Shown: positions 7,637 through 16,713, numbered from the stretch's first letter. The stretch: DNA of 32,877 nt from an uncultured bacterium (GCA_902801025.1 CADCGZ010000025.1:1-32877), one strand, 5' to 3'. Program-made: numbers and translations. Notes: generated by a model from the sequence alone, not told the origin.

Positions 7637-8253
7637 TTCTTCGCCTCCCTCGTATTCGCCTCCCTCGTGGAAATGTATCCCGTGATCTGGCTCGCAGCGG
7701 CCTCCATCTCTACGACGATGCGCTCCATGCGGACACGGAGCATTCCATACATCACGGCGACCGGAATCGCGACGCCGAGGCCGAGCGCCGCCGCGAGAAG
7801 CGCCTCCATGGAAGAGTTGAGAAGATCGGCCCGCGCGACAAGCTCCTGCGAATTGACGAGGAGAACGGTCTTGATGAAGCCGACGACCGTTCCGAGAAGG
7901 CCGAGAAGAGGTGCTATCTGCCCGATGATCGCGAGAGCGGCGAGACGGCGGTCAAGCCGACCGATCTCGGCGCGGCCTTGCGAATCCACTGCTTCCCTCA
8001 GCACACGGGCGCTGGCATCGCGGTGGCGGATCGCAGTCGCGACGACGTTGGCGACGGGAACGGCCGTGTCCTCGCATATCGCAAGGGCCTCGTCCGCGTT
8101 GCCGCTGGCGAGGACGTTGATGACGCCCTTCACGAAGTCCTGCCAGTCGATCTGGACGCGCCTCAGCTCGAGGAAGCGCTCGAAGAAGATCACGACGGCT
8201 GCGACGGCAAGCGTCGCGAGAAGCCAGAAAACGGGTCCGCCAGATATCGTCAT
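7633..8253 (-). CDS. ExbB/TolQ/MotA-family proton channel protein with an altered channel motif
   Basis: 206 residues from ATG 8253, which overlaps the TPR gene stop as ATGA; AAGGAAA precedes it. Three hydrophobic spans (about 7-25, 108-132, 150-172) and the family signature IAPLLGLLGTVVGFIKTV identify ExbB/TolQ. T122 of GLLGTV (ExbB T148) and E150 of SMEAL (ExbB E176) are kept, but the third-span motif ALLATAIGL of ExbB reads ALLAAALGL here, so the conserved threonine (ExbB T181) is alanine A155. With the ExbD partner also lacking its aspartate, both halves of the known proton pathway are changed together. Inner membrane; exact task unknown. Confidence 0.9.
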   Translation of the reverse strand: MTISGGPVFWLLATLAVAAVVIFFERFLELRRVQIDWQDFVKGVINVLASGNADEALAICEDTAVPVANVVATAIRHRDASARVLREAVDSQGRAEIGRLDRRLAALAIIGQIAPLLGLLGTVVGFIKTVLLVNSQELVARADLLNSSMEALLAAALGLGVAIPVAVMYGMLRVRMERIVVEMEAAASQITGYISTREANTREAKK

Positions 8254-10361
8254 AGGAAGTTTCCTTTCTTCTTGATGCGCTCGAGGCGCTTCGCGGCCTC
8301 GGCCGACGCCGGCACGTCGCTCGCGACGACGAGGCGAAGGACGTTTGCGGCCTGGTAGTCGCGGCCGCGGGATTCGAATTCGTCTGCAAGCCAGAACGCC
8401 GCGCGGGAGAACGCCGCGCGCGCTTCGTCGTCCATGCGCTCGTTGTGGGCGCGAGCCCCGCGATACGCGAAGATGACGTCGGTATAGTAGCGATCGATGG
8501 CTTCGTCGACACGCTTTAGCTTCTCGAGGGTCTTGGCGACCTTGTAGGAAACCGCGATGCGCTGGCTCGTCGAAAGCTTCTCGCCGTCGCGGACGCTGCG
8601 GTAGGCATCGAGCGCCTCCTGGTAGCGAACGGGATTGTCTGCGCCCATCGCGAAAAGCGCATCGGCGCCGAGAAGCCGCGCGCTCAGCTTGTCTGCGGCG
8701 TCCACGCCGTCGGCGAGCGCAACCCTCTCGAGGACGAGAACGGCCTCGTCGAACCGCGCGAGCTCTATGAGCGCCTCGCCCTGGACGAGAAGCCCCCTGA
8801 GCGACGACGGCGAATCGGGATACTTCTCGGCGAGATGCGTCGCCGTCTGTATCGCCGCCTTGAAGTCGTTCTCGGCGAACGCGGCGCGGGCGGACCACAC
8901 GAGCGCCTCGGGGGCGTCGGGCGAATTAGGCGACATCTCGGCGTATTCGGAAAAGAGCCGACGAGACTCCTGCCAGGCGCCGCGGTTGTAGGAGTGCTTT
9001 GCAAGCCAAAGGACGGCCATCGCCTTCGTGCGGGCGTCGGGCGATTCTGCGGCGATGCGCCTGACATGCTTCACGGCTTCTTCGTCAAGCCCCTGCCCGT
9101 ACATGCACATCGCCTCGAGGTAGTCCATCCGCGGCTTGCTCGCAGGATGCTTTTCCGCGACTTCCCTGAACGCCTTCTGGGCCTCGTCGAACCTGTACAT
9201 GCCGTACAGCTCGCGCCCGCGGTCCTCGACGTCCTTGACGCGAACGATGTCCTTGATGCGGGCTGCGGAATCCGTGGCGGGGTACTTCGAAAGCACCGAC
9301 CTGTACTTGGCGTACGGTTCTTCCGTCTTGCCAGCGGCGGCCAGAACGTCGCCCTGCTTCACGATTGCGCTCGCCCTTTCCTCGTCCGTGGCGGCGGTTT
9401 CCTCGGCCCTTGAGAATGCCTCAAGCGCTTCGTCGTACTTGCCAAGCTTCATGAGGGCCCAGCCAAGCCCGTCCTGGAGCCCGTACAAGTTCTTCGAGTC
9501 CGGCCATGTGTCGAAGGTCTCCTTGTACACCGACACTGCGTCAGCAAAGCGCCCGCACGCGGAATACGCGTCGGCAATCGCAGCGAAGCCGTCGCGAGCG
9601 CCGACTGCGTCCGGGGCTTCTCGCACGAGCCCGCGGACAATCGCCGTTCCTTCGTCGACGGTGTTTGTGCTGGAAAGGAGCTTCTTCCCGAGGGCGTAGC
9701 CGGCTTTGCGTTTCATTTCCGCCGAGACACTGCGCTCGAACGCCTCGCGGAGGAGCTTCTCGTCGCCGAGGTTTACGCTCGCAAACGCAAATGCACGCTC
9801 GCTCGCGTTTGTGCCTCGTGCCGCCACGACTCGCCATATATTTTCCGCTCCCGTCCTGTCTCCCGTTGCGGCCATGAGGTCGGCTGCGAACATCTCGGAA
9901 TCCTCGTCGGCAAGGGCTTCGGGCGCTTCCTTCATGATCTTGAGCGCCTCTGCGGCACCCTTCTCGGACATTGCGACACGCGCCTTGAGGCGCGTTGCGA
10001 GGCGCATGTACGCGGGATCGGAAAATTTCCTGTCCGAAATGGCGAACCCCGCCTGCGCCATCTTCCCCGTCTCTGCGAGCGCAAGCGCGCGGTAGTAGAG
10101 CAACCGTTCGTCTTCGGGGTTGTTCCAGCCCTCGACAGCGTCAAGAAGCTCCTTCCACTTGCCTTCTCGGGCAAAACTCTCGGCTATCACAATTCGGGCG
10201 CCGGGATCTTCCGACTTTGCGGCATGCGCGCGTGCGACATCCCACAGCCCCTCTCGAAGCGCCCCGCGCGCGATGTCAAGTTCATCGCCAAACGCCGCGA
10301 AAGCGGCCGAGACGACCACCACCGCGCCAACGAGCGATCTCGCTATGGAACTGCAGAACAT
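8250..10361 (-). CDS. Secreted/periplasmic tetratricopeptide-repeat protein
   Basis: 703 residues, headed by a signal peptide (hydrophobic SLVGAVVVVSAAFAAFG, cleavage near residue 25). The rest is helical with repeated TPR-like units such as YDEALEAFSRAEETAA, FDEAQKAFREVAEKHPAS, ADAVSVYKETFDTWPDS and RYQEALDAYRSVRDGE, spaced about 34-40 residues apart. Such proteins act as scaffolds in the periplasm or at the outer membrane, similar in spirit to YbgF/CpoB next to Tol-Pal. It is the first gene of the operon that continues into ExbB-like, ExbD-like, pyrE, ribB and ribA, and is coupled to ExbB-like by an ATGA overlap. The -10 lies 8 nt before the ATG. The function in detail is unknown. Confidence 0.88.
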   Translation of the reverse strand: MFCSSIARSLVGAVVVVSAAFAAFGDELDIARGALREGLWDVARAHAAKSEDPGARIVIAESFAREGKWKELLDAVEGWNNPEDERLLYYRALALAETGKMAQAGFAISDRKFSDPAYMRLATRLKARVAMSEKGAAEALKIMKEAPEALADEDSEMFAADLMAATGDRTGAENIWRVVAARGTNASERAFAFASVNLGDEKLLREAFERSVSAEMKRKAGYALGKKLLSSTNTVDEGTAIVRGLVREAPDAVGARDGFAAIADAYSACGRFADAVSVYKETFDTWPDSKNLYGLQDGLGWALMKLGKYDEALEAFSRAEETAATDEERASAIVKQGDVLAAAGKTEEPYAKYRSVLSKYPATDSAARIKDIVRVKDVEDRGRELYGMYRFDEAQKAFREVAEKHPASKPRMDYLEAMCMYGQGLDEEAVKHVRRIAAESPDARTKAMAVLWLAKHSYNRGAWQESRRLFSEYAEMSPNSPDAPEALVWSARAAFAENDFKAAIQTATHLAEKYPDSPSSLRGLLVQGEALIELARFDEAVLVLERVALADGVDAADKLSARLLGADALFAMGADNPVRYQEALDAYRSVRDGEKLSTSQRIAVSYKVAKTLEKLKRVDEAIDRYYTDVIFAYRGARAHNERMDDEARAAFSRAAFWLADEFESRGRDYQAANVLRLVVASDVPASAEAAKRLERIKKKGNFL

Positions 10362-10369
10362 TTCTGCAT

Positions 10370-10378
10370 ATTATACCA
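10370..10378 (-). promoter_or_regulatory. Promoter of the TPR-ExbB-ExbD-pyrE-rib operon, extended -10
   Basis: Minus strand TGGTATAAT (10378-10370), eight bases before the ATG at 10361. Predicts a leaderless or nearly leaderless long transcript. No clear -35 hexamer and no palindrome of the glycan-locus type upstream. Confidence 0.72.
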
Positions 10379-10417
10379 TATCTGCGCGAATCGCGCCCTG
10401 AGCCGCGCAACCAGATT

Positions 10418-12772
10418 TCACTTCCGGGCGAGGGATATGCGGACGTAGGTCCTGAGAATGTTCGCCGCCGCATGCTGCACGTCGGCGCGACGGACCTTCC
10501 CGTCCTTCAGCGCCGCGACAAGCGCGGCGTATTCGCCGCGGACGCCCGGCATCACAAGGTCGTTTCCGGCCTCGGCGTGGCGCAGCTTGTCGGCCGAATT
10601 CCACCAGTCCGTCATCACGAAACCGTCGAAGCCCCACTCCTCGCGCAGCACCCCCGTCATCAGGTCGTACGTCGTCGCGCAGTAGTCGCCGTTGAGACGG
10701 CTGTAGCTCGACATGACCATGTTCGGATGCGCCTTCCTGACGACTATCTCGAACGGCTTGAGGTAGATTTCGCGCAGCGTCTTTTCGTCGACGATGTTGT
10801 TCTCGTACCCGCGCTCGAACTCCTGGTTGTTGACGGCGAAATGCTTGACGGTCGCGGAGCGTCCGGACGGCGTCCCGTCCGTGTTCGTCTGCACGCCCTT
10901 CACGACCGCCGCGCCCATGAGACCCGCGACGAGTGGGTCTTCGGAGAAGTACTCGAAGTTGCGTCCGCAGAGCGGATTGCGGTGGATGTTCACGCCCGGC
11001 GCAAGCCAGCAGTCGATGTCGACGAGCGCCATCTCGGACGCGACGGCGCGTCCGAAGCGCTCGGCCGCAGCGACGTCCCAGCCCTGCGCCAGCGCCGTTG
11101 CGCACGGCCAGGAGACGACGGCCGACGCCTTGGCGTTGTACTTCTCGCGCGGATCGCCGAAGTTTCCGAGACGGACGCCCGAGGGACCGTCGGCCATCGT
11201 GATCGCGCCGAAACCATACTTCTCAGAACTCCACGTCTCGCCGGCCTCGCAGTCGACGCGTCCCTTCTTTACGCCGCCCACGCCCGTGCCGCCGTCGACC
11301 GCATATCCCTCGCCGTCGAATATCCTGCCGTTAACCACGGCGGCGAGTTCTTCGTCCGTGAACTGCGCGACGAGGTCCTCGACCGTCGCCTTGCCGCCGA
11401 GCACGTCGTCCATCTTGACGAATGCGGACGGCTTCGCGAGCTCCCTGCGCGCGGGCGCGGCGGATTTGCCGCGGAAGCGGTTCGTCACCTTCTGCACGAC
11501 GATGGGCTCTTCGAGATCCATCGCCATTACCGCGATGCGATCGTCGTGCGAACCGCCGTCGCTGACAAGTATCGCGCCGCCATGTACCTCCCATTGCGCC
11601 TCGTCTTCATTGTAGCTCGCGATGTCCATCCATTCAAACGACAGGGCGACGGTCAAGGACGCGCCGGGCGCGATCACTGGCGTCTTTGCGAAGGCGCAGA
11701 GCCTCGTTTCATTGAGAGGCCCCCCGTCAAACCAGCACATGACGACATCCGCCCCCGCCACCTTGCCCGTGTTTCTGACCGTCACGGGAACCTTGACGTT
11801 TTTCAAGCGCCGTTCGACCTTTGCGGGCGTCAGCTCGAACGTCGTGTAGGAAAGGCCGTGGCCGAACGGATACCGCACCATCTGCATGTAGTCAATCTCG
11901 GCGCAGGCGTCAGCCTCCAAGTTGAAGCATCGGCATTTTGTATCGAAGTATCTGTAGCCGACATCCGTTCCCTCGGAATACTCGATTTCCGAGGTCTGCC
12001 AGCAGCCGGTCGTCGGGTAGTCGCCGTAGCGCTTCGCCCACGTGTCGACGGTCCTGCCGGACGGATTCACCTTTCCCGTCAGAATGCTCGCTACCGCATC
12101 GCCCGTCGTCTCGCCGAGGAACGGGACGAACACAAGCGCCTTGACCGGGTACTTGTCCATGAAAGACGTATCGAGCACGCCCGGGGCGTTCAGGAGGACA
12201 ATGACGCTGTCGAACGCGGCGCAGGCGTCGGCGAGAAGCCGCTCCTCCTCGGCGTGCAGACGCCATCCGCCGGGCGCCTCCGGGATGTCCGCCGACTCGC
12301 CCGAGCCGCGTCCGATCACGACAACGCACTTCTTGGCGCGCTTGCCCTCGGCGAGCTTCGCGAACGCGTCATGGGCGCCTTTCGGCTCGTCGAAGCGCCG
12401 CGTCCACTTGTCCCAGTCGCGGTTTAGGCGGCTGTAGTCGCGCTTGGCGAGGTCGTCGCGGTAGAGCTTCGCGAAGTCGGCGTCGATCTTGACGCCCGCC
12501 TTTTCGAGTCCCGCGTCGATCTGCACGGGATCGTGCGCGAGCATATCGCCCGAGCCCCAGCCCATGCGATGGCAGAAATATCCCGTGATGCCGACGAGCG
12601 CCACTTCCTCGTCCGCCTTGAGAGGCAGGGCGGAGTCCTTGTTCTCGAGCAGCACGATTCCCGCCGCGGCCAGGTCGCGCGCAAGCCAGGCGTTGAGTTC
12701 GCGGCGGGGTGGACTTGCGAAGGACGAGAAGCCGACCAGAAACGACAACGAGAGCGAAAACAGTTCTTTCAT
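10418..12772 (-). CDS. Glycoside hydrolase family 3 beta-glucosidase with reversed domain order
   Basis: 784 residues from ATG 12772, which gives a clean signal peptide (MKELFSLSLSFLVGFSSFAS); upstream in-frame codons have no leader character. The alpha/beta sandwich domain that usually comes second is first here (AAAGIVLLENKDSALPL, ALVFVPFLGETTGDAVA, NPSGRTVDTW), then a fibronectin III-like domain (YPFGHGLSYTTFELT), and finally the TIM-barrel that usually comes first (GRNFEYFSEDPLVAG, VKHFAVNNQE, GFDGFVMTDWW). The nucleophile is D722 of MTDWW. Reversed GH3 enzymes are known from Ruminococcus and Butyrivibrio. It removes terminal beta-linked glucose or xylose, probably in the periplasm. The gene starts 34 nt after era and may share its transcript; it has no copy of the glycan-locus palindrome. 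Confidence 0.92.
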   Translation of the reverse strand: MKELFSLSLSFLVGFSSFASPPRRELNAWLARDLAAAGIVLLENKDSALPLKADEEVALVGITGYFCHRMGWGSGDMLAHDPVQIDAGLEKAGVKIDADFAKLYRDDLAKRDYSRLNRDWDKWTRRFDEPKGAHDAFAKLAEGKRAKKCVVVIGRGSGESADIPEAPGGWRLHAEEERLLADACAAFDSVIVLLNAPGVLDTSFMDKYPVKALVFVPFLGETTGDAVASILTGKVNPSGRTVDTWAKRYGDYPTTGCWQTSEIEYSEGTDVGYRYFDTKCRCFNLEADACAEIDYMQMVRYPFGHGLSYTTFELTPAKVERRLKNVKVPVTVRNTGKVAGADVVMCWFDGGPLNETRLCAFAKTPVIAPGASLTVALSFEWMDIASYNEDEAQWEVHGGAILVSDGGSHDDRIAVMAMDLEEPIVVQKVTNRFRGKSAAPARRELAKPSAFVKMDDVLGGKATVEDLVAQFTDEELAAVVNGRIFDGEGYAVDGGTGVGGVKKGRVDCEAGETWSSEKYGFGAITMADGPSGVRLGNFGDPREKYNAKASAVVSWPCATALAQGWDVAAAERFGRAVASEMALVDIDCWLAPGVNIHRNPLCGRNFEYFSEDPLVAGLMGAAVVKGVQTNTDGTPSGRSATVKHFAVNNQEFERGYENNIVDEKTLREIYLKPFEIVVRKAHPNMVMSSYSRLNGDYCATTYDLMTGVLREEWGFDGFVMTDWWNSADKLRHAEAGNDLVMPGVRGEYAALVAALKDGKVRRADVQHAAANILRTYVRISLARK

Positions 12773-12806
12773 AGAGCCATTCCCCGATTTTTCAAGTTTC
12801 AAAAGA

Positions 12807-13733
12807 CTACACAAGTCCGCCGAGGTAGCCCATTTCGGCAAGCAGCTTCTGGTTCTTCATCCAGTTGGGCTCGACGTTCACCCAGAGCTCCAGCGAGACT
12901 GGCACGCCAAACACTTCCTTAAGCTCACGCTCCGCCGCCTTGCGAACGGCCTTTATCGTTGACGCTGCCCTGCCTATGACTATCGGCTTCTGCGAAGGAC
13001 GGTTTACGAGGACCTCGACTTCGGACTTCCAGCGCGACCCTTCGTCAATGACACGCTTTACTATTATCCCGAGTTCGTGCGGCAGTTCCTGGTGGAGGTG
13101 GGCGAGATACTTCTCGCGTATCACATCGGCTATCGCGAGCTTGCGCGGATAGTCCGTCACGATGTCTTCGTCGAAAAGGAGCTCGCCCTCCTCGGCGAAA
13201 CCGAAGAGCGCATCAAGGACATCCTTCGCGCCGCCCTCGGTCGTTGAAATCGCTTTCACCCAGACCGGTTCCTTCTTTCCGCCTTCACCTTTCCCTTCAC
13301 CTTCGCCTCCCGACGCCTCATTCCACGCGTCGCGGAACATCTTCTCGAAGAACGGCGACTTGTCGGCCTTGTTGAGGACAAAGACGACCTTCTCCGGCTT
13401 CTCCTTCGCGACGCGCTGCATCCAGCCGATGTCCTCGAGCTGCGGCTCCTGCGCCGCGTCGAAGACTACGCAAGTGATGTCTGTTCCAGCGGCGCTCCGC
13501 CGCGCCATGCGGTTGAGGAGCGTGCCGAGGGTGCCGACTGCCTTGTGGAGGCCGGGTGTATCAAGGAGGACAAGCTGTCCGCGAGGGTCTGCGACGATGC
13601 CGCGAATCGTGTTGCGTGTCGTCTGCTCGACTGGGGAGACGATCGAAACCTTCTCCCCTACGAGCGCGTTTACGAGCGTGGACTTTCCCGCGTTCGTGCG
13701 CCCCACAACCGCGACTGTCGCTACGAGCGCCAT
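12807..13733 (-). CDS. era: GTPase Era
   Basis: 308 residues, normal length. Essential GTPase that binds 16S rRNA near its 3' end in 30S ribosome assembly. G1 is GRTNAGKST (residues 11-19; usual form GRPNVGKST), G3 is DTPGLHK, G4 is NKAD, and the C-terminal KH domain contains IGRAASTIKAVRKAAERELKEVFG. A low-complexity insertion EGEGKGEGGKKEP (plus-strand 13260-13310) lies in the loop after G4. ATG 13733 overlaps the rpiB-glyA stop as TAATG, so it is translationally coupled to that gene. Function secure. Confidence 0.96.
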   Translation of the reverse strand: MALVATVAVVGRTNAGKSTLVNALVGEKVSIVSPVEQTTRNTIRGIVADPRGQLVLLDTPGLHKAVGTLGTLLNRMARRSAAGTDITCVVFDAAQEPQLEDIGWMQRVAKEKPEKVVFVLNKADKSPFFEKMFRDAWNEASGGEGEGKGEGGKKEPVWVKAISTTEGGAKDVLDALFGFAEEGELLFDEDIVTDYPRKLAIADVIREKYLAHLHQELPHELGIIVKRVIDEGSRWKSEVEVLVNRPSQKPIVIGRAASTIKAVRKAAERELKEVFGVPVSLELWVNVEPNWMKNQKLLAEMGYLGGLV

Positions 13734-15412
13734 TACGGAACGGGGAAGTTCGCGACGAGCGCCGCGGCTTCGCGCTTGACTCTCTCCTGGACGGTGGTGT
13801 CAGCGATGTTGTCAAGAACGTCGGCGATCCACGTACCGATCTTGATCATCTCGGCTTCCCTCATGCCGCGTGTAGTCGCTGACGCAGTGCCGACGCGGAT
13901 GCCGGAAGTCTTGAACGGCGACTCGGTGTCGTATGGAATCGTGTTCTTGTTGACGATGATGCCGGCGGCGTCGAGAGCGGCTGCGGCTTCCTTGCCGGTG
14001 ATGCCCTTCGACTTCTTGACGTCGACGAGGAAGAGGTGGTTGTCCGTGCCGCCGGAAACGATGCGGTAGCCGCGATCCTGGACGGTCTTGCACATCACCT
14101 GGCAGTTCTTGACGACCTGCTGGGCGTAGCCCTTCTTCGCGTCACTCATCCACTCGCGGAACACGACCGCCTTCGCCGCGATGATGTTCTCCAAGGGGCC
14201 GCCCTGCATGCCGGGGAACACCGCAGAGTCGAGCGCCTTCGCCCATTTCTCCTTGCAGAGCACCATGCCGCCGCGCGGTCCGCCGAGCGTCTTGTGCGTC
14301 GTGGTGGTGACGAAGTCGGCGTAGGGAACGGGCGAGGGATGCGCGCCGCCAGCGACGAGGCCGGCGATGTGCGCCATGTCGACCATCATTATGCAGCCGA
14401 CCTTGTCGCATATCTCGCGGATGCGCCTGAAGTCGATCGTGCGCGGATAGGCCGAAGCGCCCGTGAGGAGGATCTTGGGCTTGACCTCCATCGCCTGACG
14501 CTCCATCGCGTCGTAGTCGAGCATCTCGGTCTTCGGGTCGACCGTGTAGGGAACGATGTTGTAGATCTTGCCCGAGAAGTTCACGGACGAGCCGTGGGAG
14601 AGGTGGCCGCCCTGGTCGAGCGACATCGACATGATCGTGTCTCCCGGCTTGATCGTCGCAAAGTACACGGCCATGTTCGCCGCCGAGCCGCAGTGGGGCT
14701 GGACGTTCGCGTGCTCCGCGCCGAAGAGCTCGCACGCGCGCTTCCTTGCAAGCTCCTCCGCCGCGTCGACGGGAAGGCAGCCGGAGTACCAGCGCTTGCC
14801 CGGATAGCCCTCGGCGTACTTGTTCATGAGGACCGACCCCGCCGCCTCGCGGCAAGCGCGGGAAGAGGTGTTCTCAGAGGCAATCAAGTTGATCTCGGCG
14901 TCCTCCTGCTTCGTCTGCGCCTCAATCGTGGCGAACACCTCGGGGTCTTCGCGCATGAGACCGGAGCAGTCGGAAAGACGCTCTGCGCGCTCGAGCTTCC
15001 AGCGGCGGCGCGCATGGCGTTCGCTCTCGTCGACGGGAGTCGCGATAAACGCCTTTGCAATTTCGACGGCATAGGAGGGAGAAACGACGTCTGCGCCGAG
15101 GCAGAGGACGTTCGCACCGTTGTGCTGACGCGTAATGGTGGCGGCGTCGGTCGTCTGGCAGACGGCGGCACGGACGTTCTGGAAGCGGTTTGCGGCCATT
15201 GACATTCCGATACCGGAGCGGCACACAAGTATGCCGAAGTCGGCTTCGCCGGAGGCCACGGCCTTGGCGACTTTCGCCGCATAGTCCGGATAGTCGCAGC
15301 TTGCCTTGTCTGCAGGGCCCATGTCGACGACCTTCGCCGCGCCCGCAAGGGCGTTGACGAGAGCGGCCTTCAGTTCTACGCCGCCGTGGTCGGAACCAAT
15401 CGCAATGTTCAT
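13733..15412 (-). CDS. Fused ribose-5-phosphate isomerase B / serine hydroxymethyltransferase
   Basis: 559 residues from ATG 15412; AAGGA lies about 8 nt before it, so the longer frame from 15490 is discarded. Residues 1-125 are RpiB ([14 protein letters not shown]; catalytic cysteine C64 in [15 protein letters not shown], where the family usually has CGTGIGMS). A charged linker (about 128-150) leads into complete GlyA (about 150-559): [47 protein letters not shown] and the PLP lysine K374 in [14 protein letters not shown]. RpiB interconverts ribulose and ribose 5-phosphates; GlyA makes glycine and methylene-tetrahydrofolate. The two genes are neighbours in many bacteria, but the single open frame here is unusual. 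era follows with a 1-nt overlap. Confidence 0.93.
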   Translation of the reverse strand: MNIAIGSDHGGVELKAALVNALAGAAKVVDMGPADKASCDYPDYAAKVAKAVASGEADFGILVCRSGIGMSMAANRFQNVRAAVCQTTDAATITRQHNGANVLCLGADVVSPSYAVEIAKAFIATPVDESERHARRRWKLERAERLSDCSGLMREDPEVFATIEAQTKQEDAEINLIASENTSSRACREAAGSVLMNKYAEGYPGKRWYSGCLPVDAAEELARKRACELFGAEHANVQPHCGSAANMAVYFATIKPGDTIMSMSLDQGGHLSHGSSVNFSGKIYNIVPYTVDPKTEMLDYDAMERQAMEVKPKILLTGASAYPRTIDFRRIREICDKVGCIMMVDMAHIAGLVAGGAHPSPVPYADFVTTTTHKTLGGPRGGMVLCKEKWAKALDSAVFPGMQGGPLENIIAAKAVVFREWMSDAKKGYAQQVVKNCQVMCKTVQDRGYRIVSGGTDNHLFLVDVKKSKGITGKEAAAALDAAGIIVNKNTIPYDTESPFKTSGIRVGTASATTRGMREAEMIKIGTWIADVLDNIADTTVQERVKREAAALVANFPVP

Positions 15413-15458
15413 CGTGTTTTCCTTGGTGTTGTCGCTTGTACAGCAAAAGTGAGGTAAT

Positions 15459-15467
15459 ATTATACCA
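15459..15467 (-). promoter_or_regulatory. rpiB-glyA promoter, extended -10 with a true leader
   Basis: Minus strand TGGTATAAT (15467-15459). The ATG is 46 nt downstream, leaving an untranslated leader of about 40 nt that contains the AAGGA ribosome-binding site. Together with the LamG protein gene this is one of two promoters in the window with a leader. Confidence 0.7.
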
Positions 15468-15542
15468 AATCTGCGCTCTCTCGGCGGCACACATAGTATA
15501 TTTTGTCAACAGAAAGGCACGCCTCTGTCGCATCCAGCGAAT

Positions 15543-16706
15543 CTACCGCTTTTTGTCAGCGGCCTTGCGGCCGGCGTTGAAGGCGTCGATTATCTCTGGA
15601 TGGGACCACTCTACCGTCGTGCGATCGACGAGGCCCATTCCCTCGTAGCCGCCCGGCTCCCAGATGAAGCACGGACACCCAAAGCGGCGCGCGACGTATC
15701 CAAAGTGCTTCGCCCACTTCACGCGGTCTTCGTCGTTGGGCTTCGACTTGTCGCCGCCGTGGTACCGCCGCTCGGCGTTAACCTCGCCGCAGACGATCGG
15801 AACGCCCTTGTCGATGAATATGCGCTTGTGCTGCTCGAAGACTTCCGCTATGCGCTTCTGGAACTCCTCGCGCTTGTATTCCGCGCTGTCGCCCCAGAGG
15901 CAGAACCACCCGGGTTCGTATATATGAAGATCGACCATGACGTGGTTGTCCGAGGGATTCGGATTCTCCCACGCGAGGCAGGACGACTCGACCCCAGTTG
16001 CTGCGTATGTCGGGATGACGAGGTAGCGCTTTGCGTTGTTGCCGCCCGTCGCGCGCACGGTGTCGTAGAAAGTCTTCGCATAGCGGTTGACCGTCTTGCA
16101 GTAGAGAGGCTTGCCGCCCCAGTCGTCCTTCCCCTCCTCGCCTCCGTCCGGCCCTGGATGGCTCTTCGCCTTGCGGATTTCGTTAAACCCCTCGAAAACG
16201 AGCTTCTCGCCGTAGTTCCTGAATCGCGTCGCGATCTGACGCCACAGGTCCGCAAGCACCTGGTTGGCGCGGTCTTCGTTTACGCCGTCGATCGTCAGCC
16301 ACTCCTCGGGCCAGCCTTCGCTTCCTCCGTCGTGGTGGATGTCGAGAATCGTGACGAAGCCTTCCGCGATGCACATGTCGACTACTTCCTGCACGCGGTC
16401 GAGGAACACCGGGCGTATCTCGTGCTTCGGATCGTCCACGCTGAACTGACGCCGCCACGTCACCGGCAGTCGGACGGCGTTTACGCCCTTCGCCTTGTAC
16501 AGCCGCAGGAGGCTTCTGGTCACCGGGCGGTTGCCCCACTCCGTCTCGTTGCCGCTCGGGCAGTCAAGCGTGTTGCCTATGTTTATGCCAAGCGCTATGT
16601 CCTTCACGAACTCCGCCGCGCTGCGCGAGAACGGCGCGGCCGCGGAAAGCCGCATCGCGCAGGCGAACGCACAGACGGAAAGTGCGATGGCGAATTTGCT
16701 TTTCAT
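15543..16706 (-). CDS. Secreted GH5 endo-beta-1,4-glucanase-like enzyme (GH5_4-like)
   Basis: 387 residues from ATG 16706, with a signal peptide ending near residue 24 (LSAAA). The barrel begins FSRSAAEFVKDIALGINIGNTLD and has ARG/asn motifs NAVRLPVTW and HHDGGSEGW, the acid/base E176 in FEGFNEIR and the nucleophile E308 in IVCGEVNA. GINIGNTLD with the WG...T context resembles subfamily GH5_4, which contains endoglucanases, xyloglucanases and mixed-linkage glucanases; the exact substrate cannot be told. A close relative forms residues 908-1265 of the 1401-residue protein at 19711-23916. The promoter is leaderless (TAGAAT 7 nt before ATG) and preceded by the 18-bp palindrome. Confidence 0.93.
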   Translation of the reverse strand: MKSKFAIALSVCAFACAMRLSAAAPFSRSAAEFVKDIALGINIGNTLDCPSGNETEWGNRPVTRSLLRLYKAKGVNAVRLPVTWRRQFSVDDPKHEIRPVFLDRVQEVVDMCIAEGFVTILDIHHDGGSEGWPEEWLTIDGVNEDRANQVLADLWRQIATRFRNYGEKLVFEGFNEIRKAKSHPGPDGGEEGKDDWGGKPLYCKTVNRYAKTFYDTVRATGGNNAKRYLVIPTYAATGVESSCLAWENPNPSDNHVMVDLHIYEPGWFCLWGDSAEYKREEFQKRIAEVFEQHKRIFIDKGVPIVCGEVNAERRYHGGDKSKPNDEDRVKWAKHFGYVARRFGCPCFIWEPGGYEGMGLVDRTTVEWSHPEIIDAFNAGRKAADKKR

Positions 16707-16713
16707 TGGCAAT

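Noticed and set aside
7633..8898. 421-codon version of the ExbB-like protein
   Set aside because: The first 215 codons are an out-of-frame, Arg-rich reading of the TPR gene; the ATG at 8253 overlapping the TPR stop is the real start.
9995..12427. 810-codon plus-strand open frame opposite the TPR and GH3 genes
   Set aside because: Arginine-rich low-information translation, antisense to two clearly homologous genes; a shadow of GC-rich coding DNA.
15495..15509. TTGACA (15509-15504) followed by TATACT (15500-15495) as a promoter
   Set aside because: The two hexamers are only 3 nt apart, which is not usable spacing; the TGGTATAAT at 15459-15467 is better.
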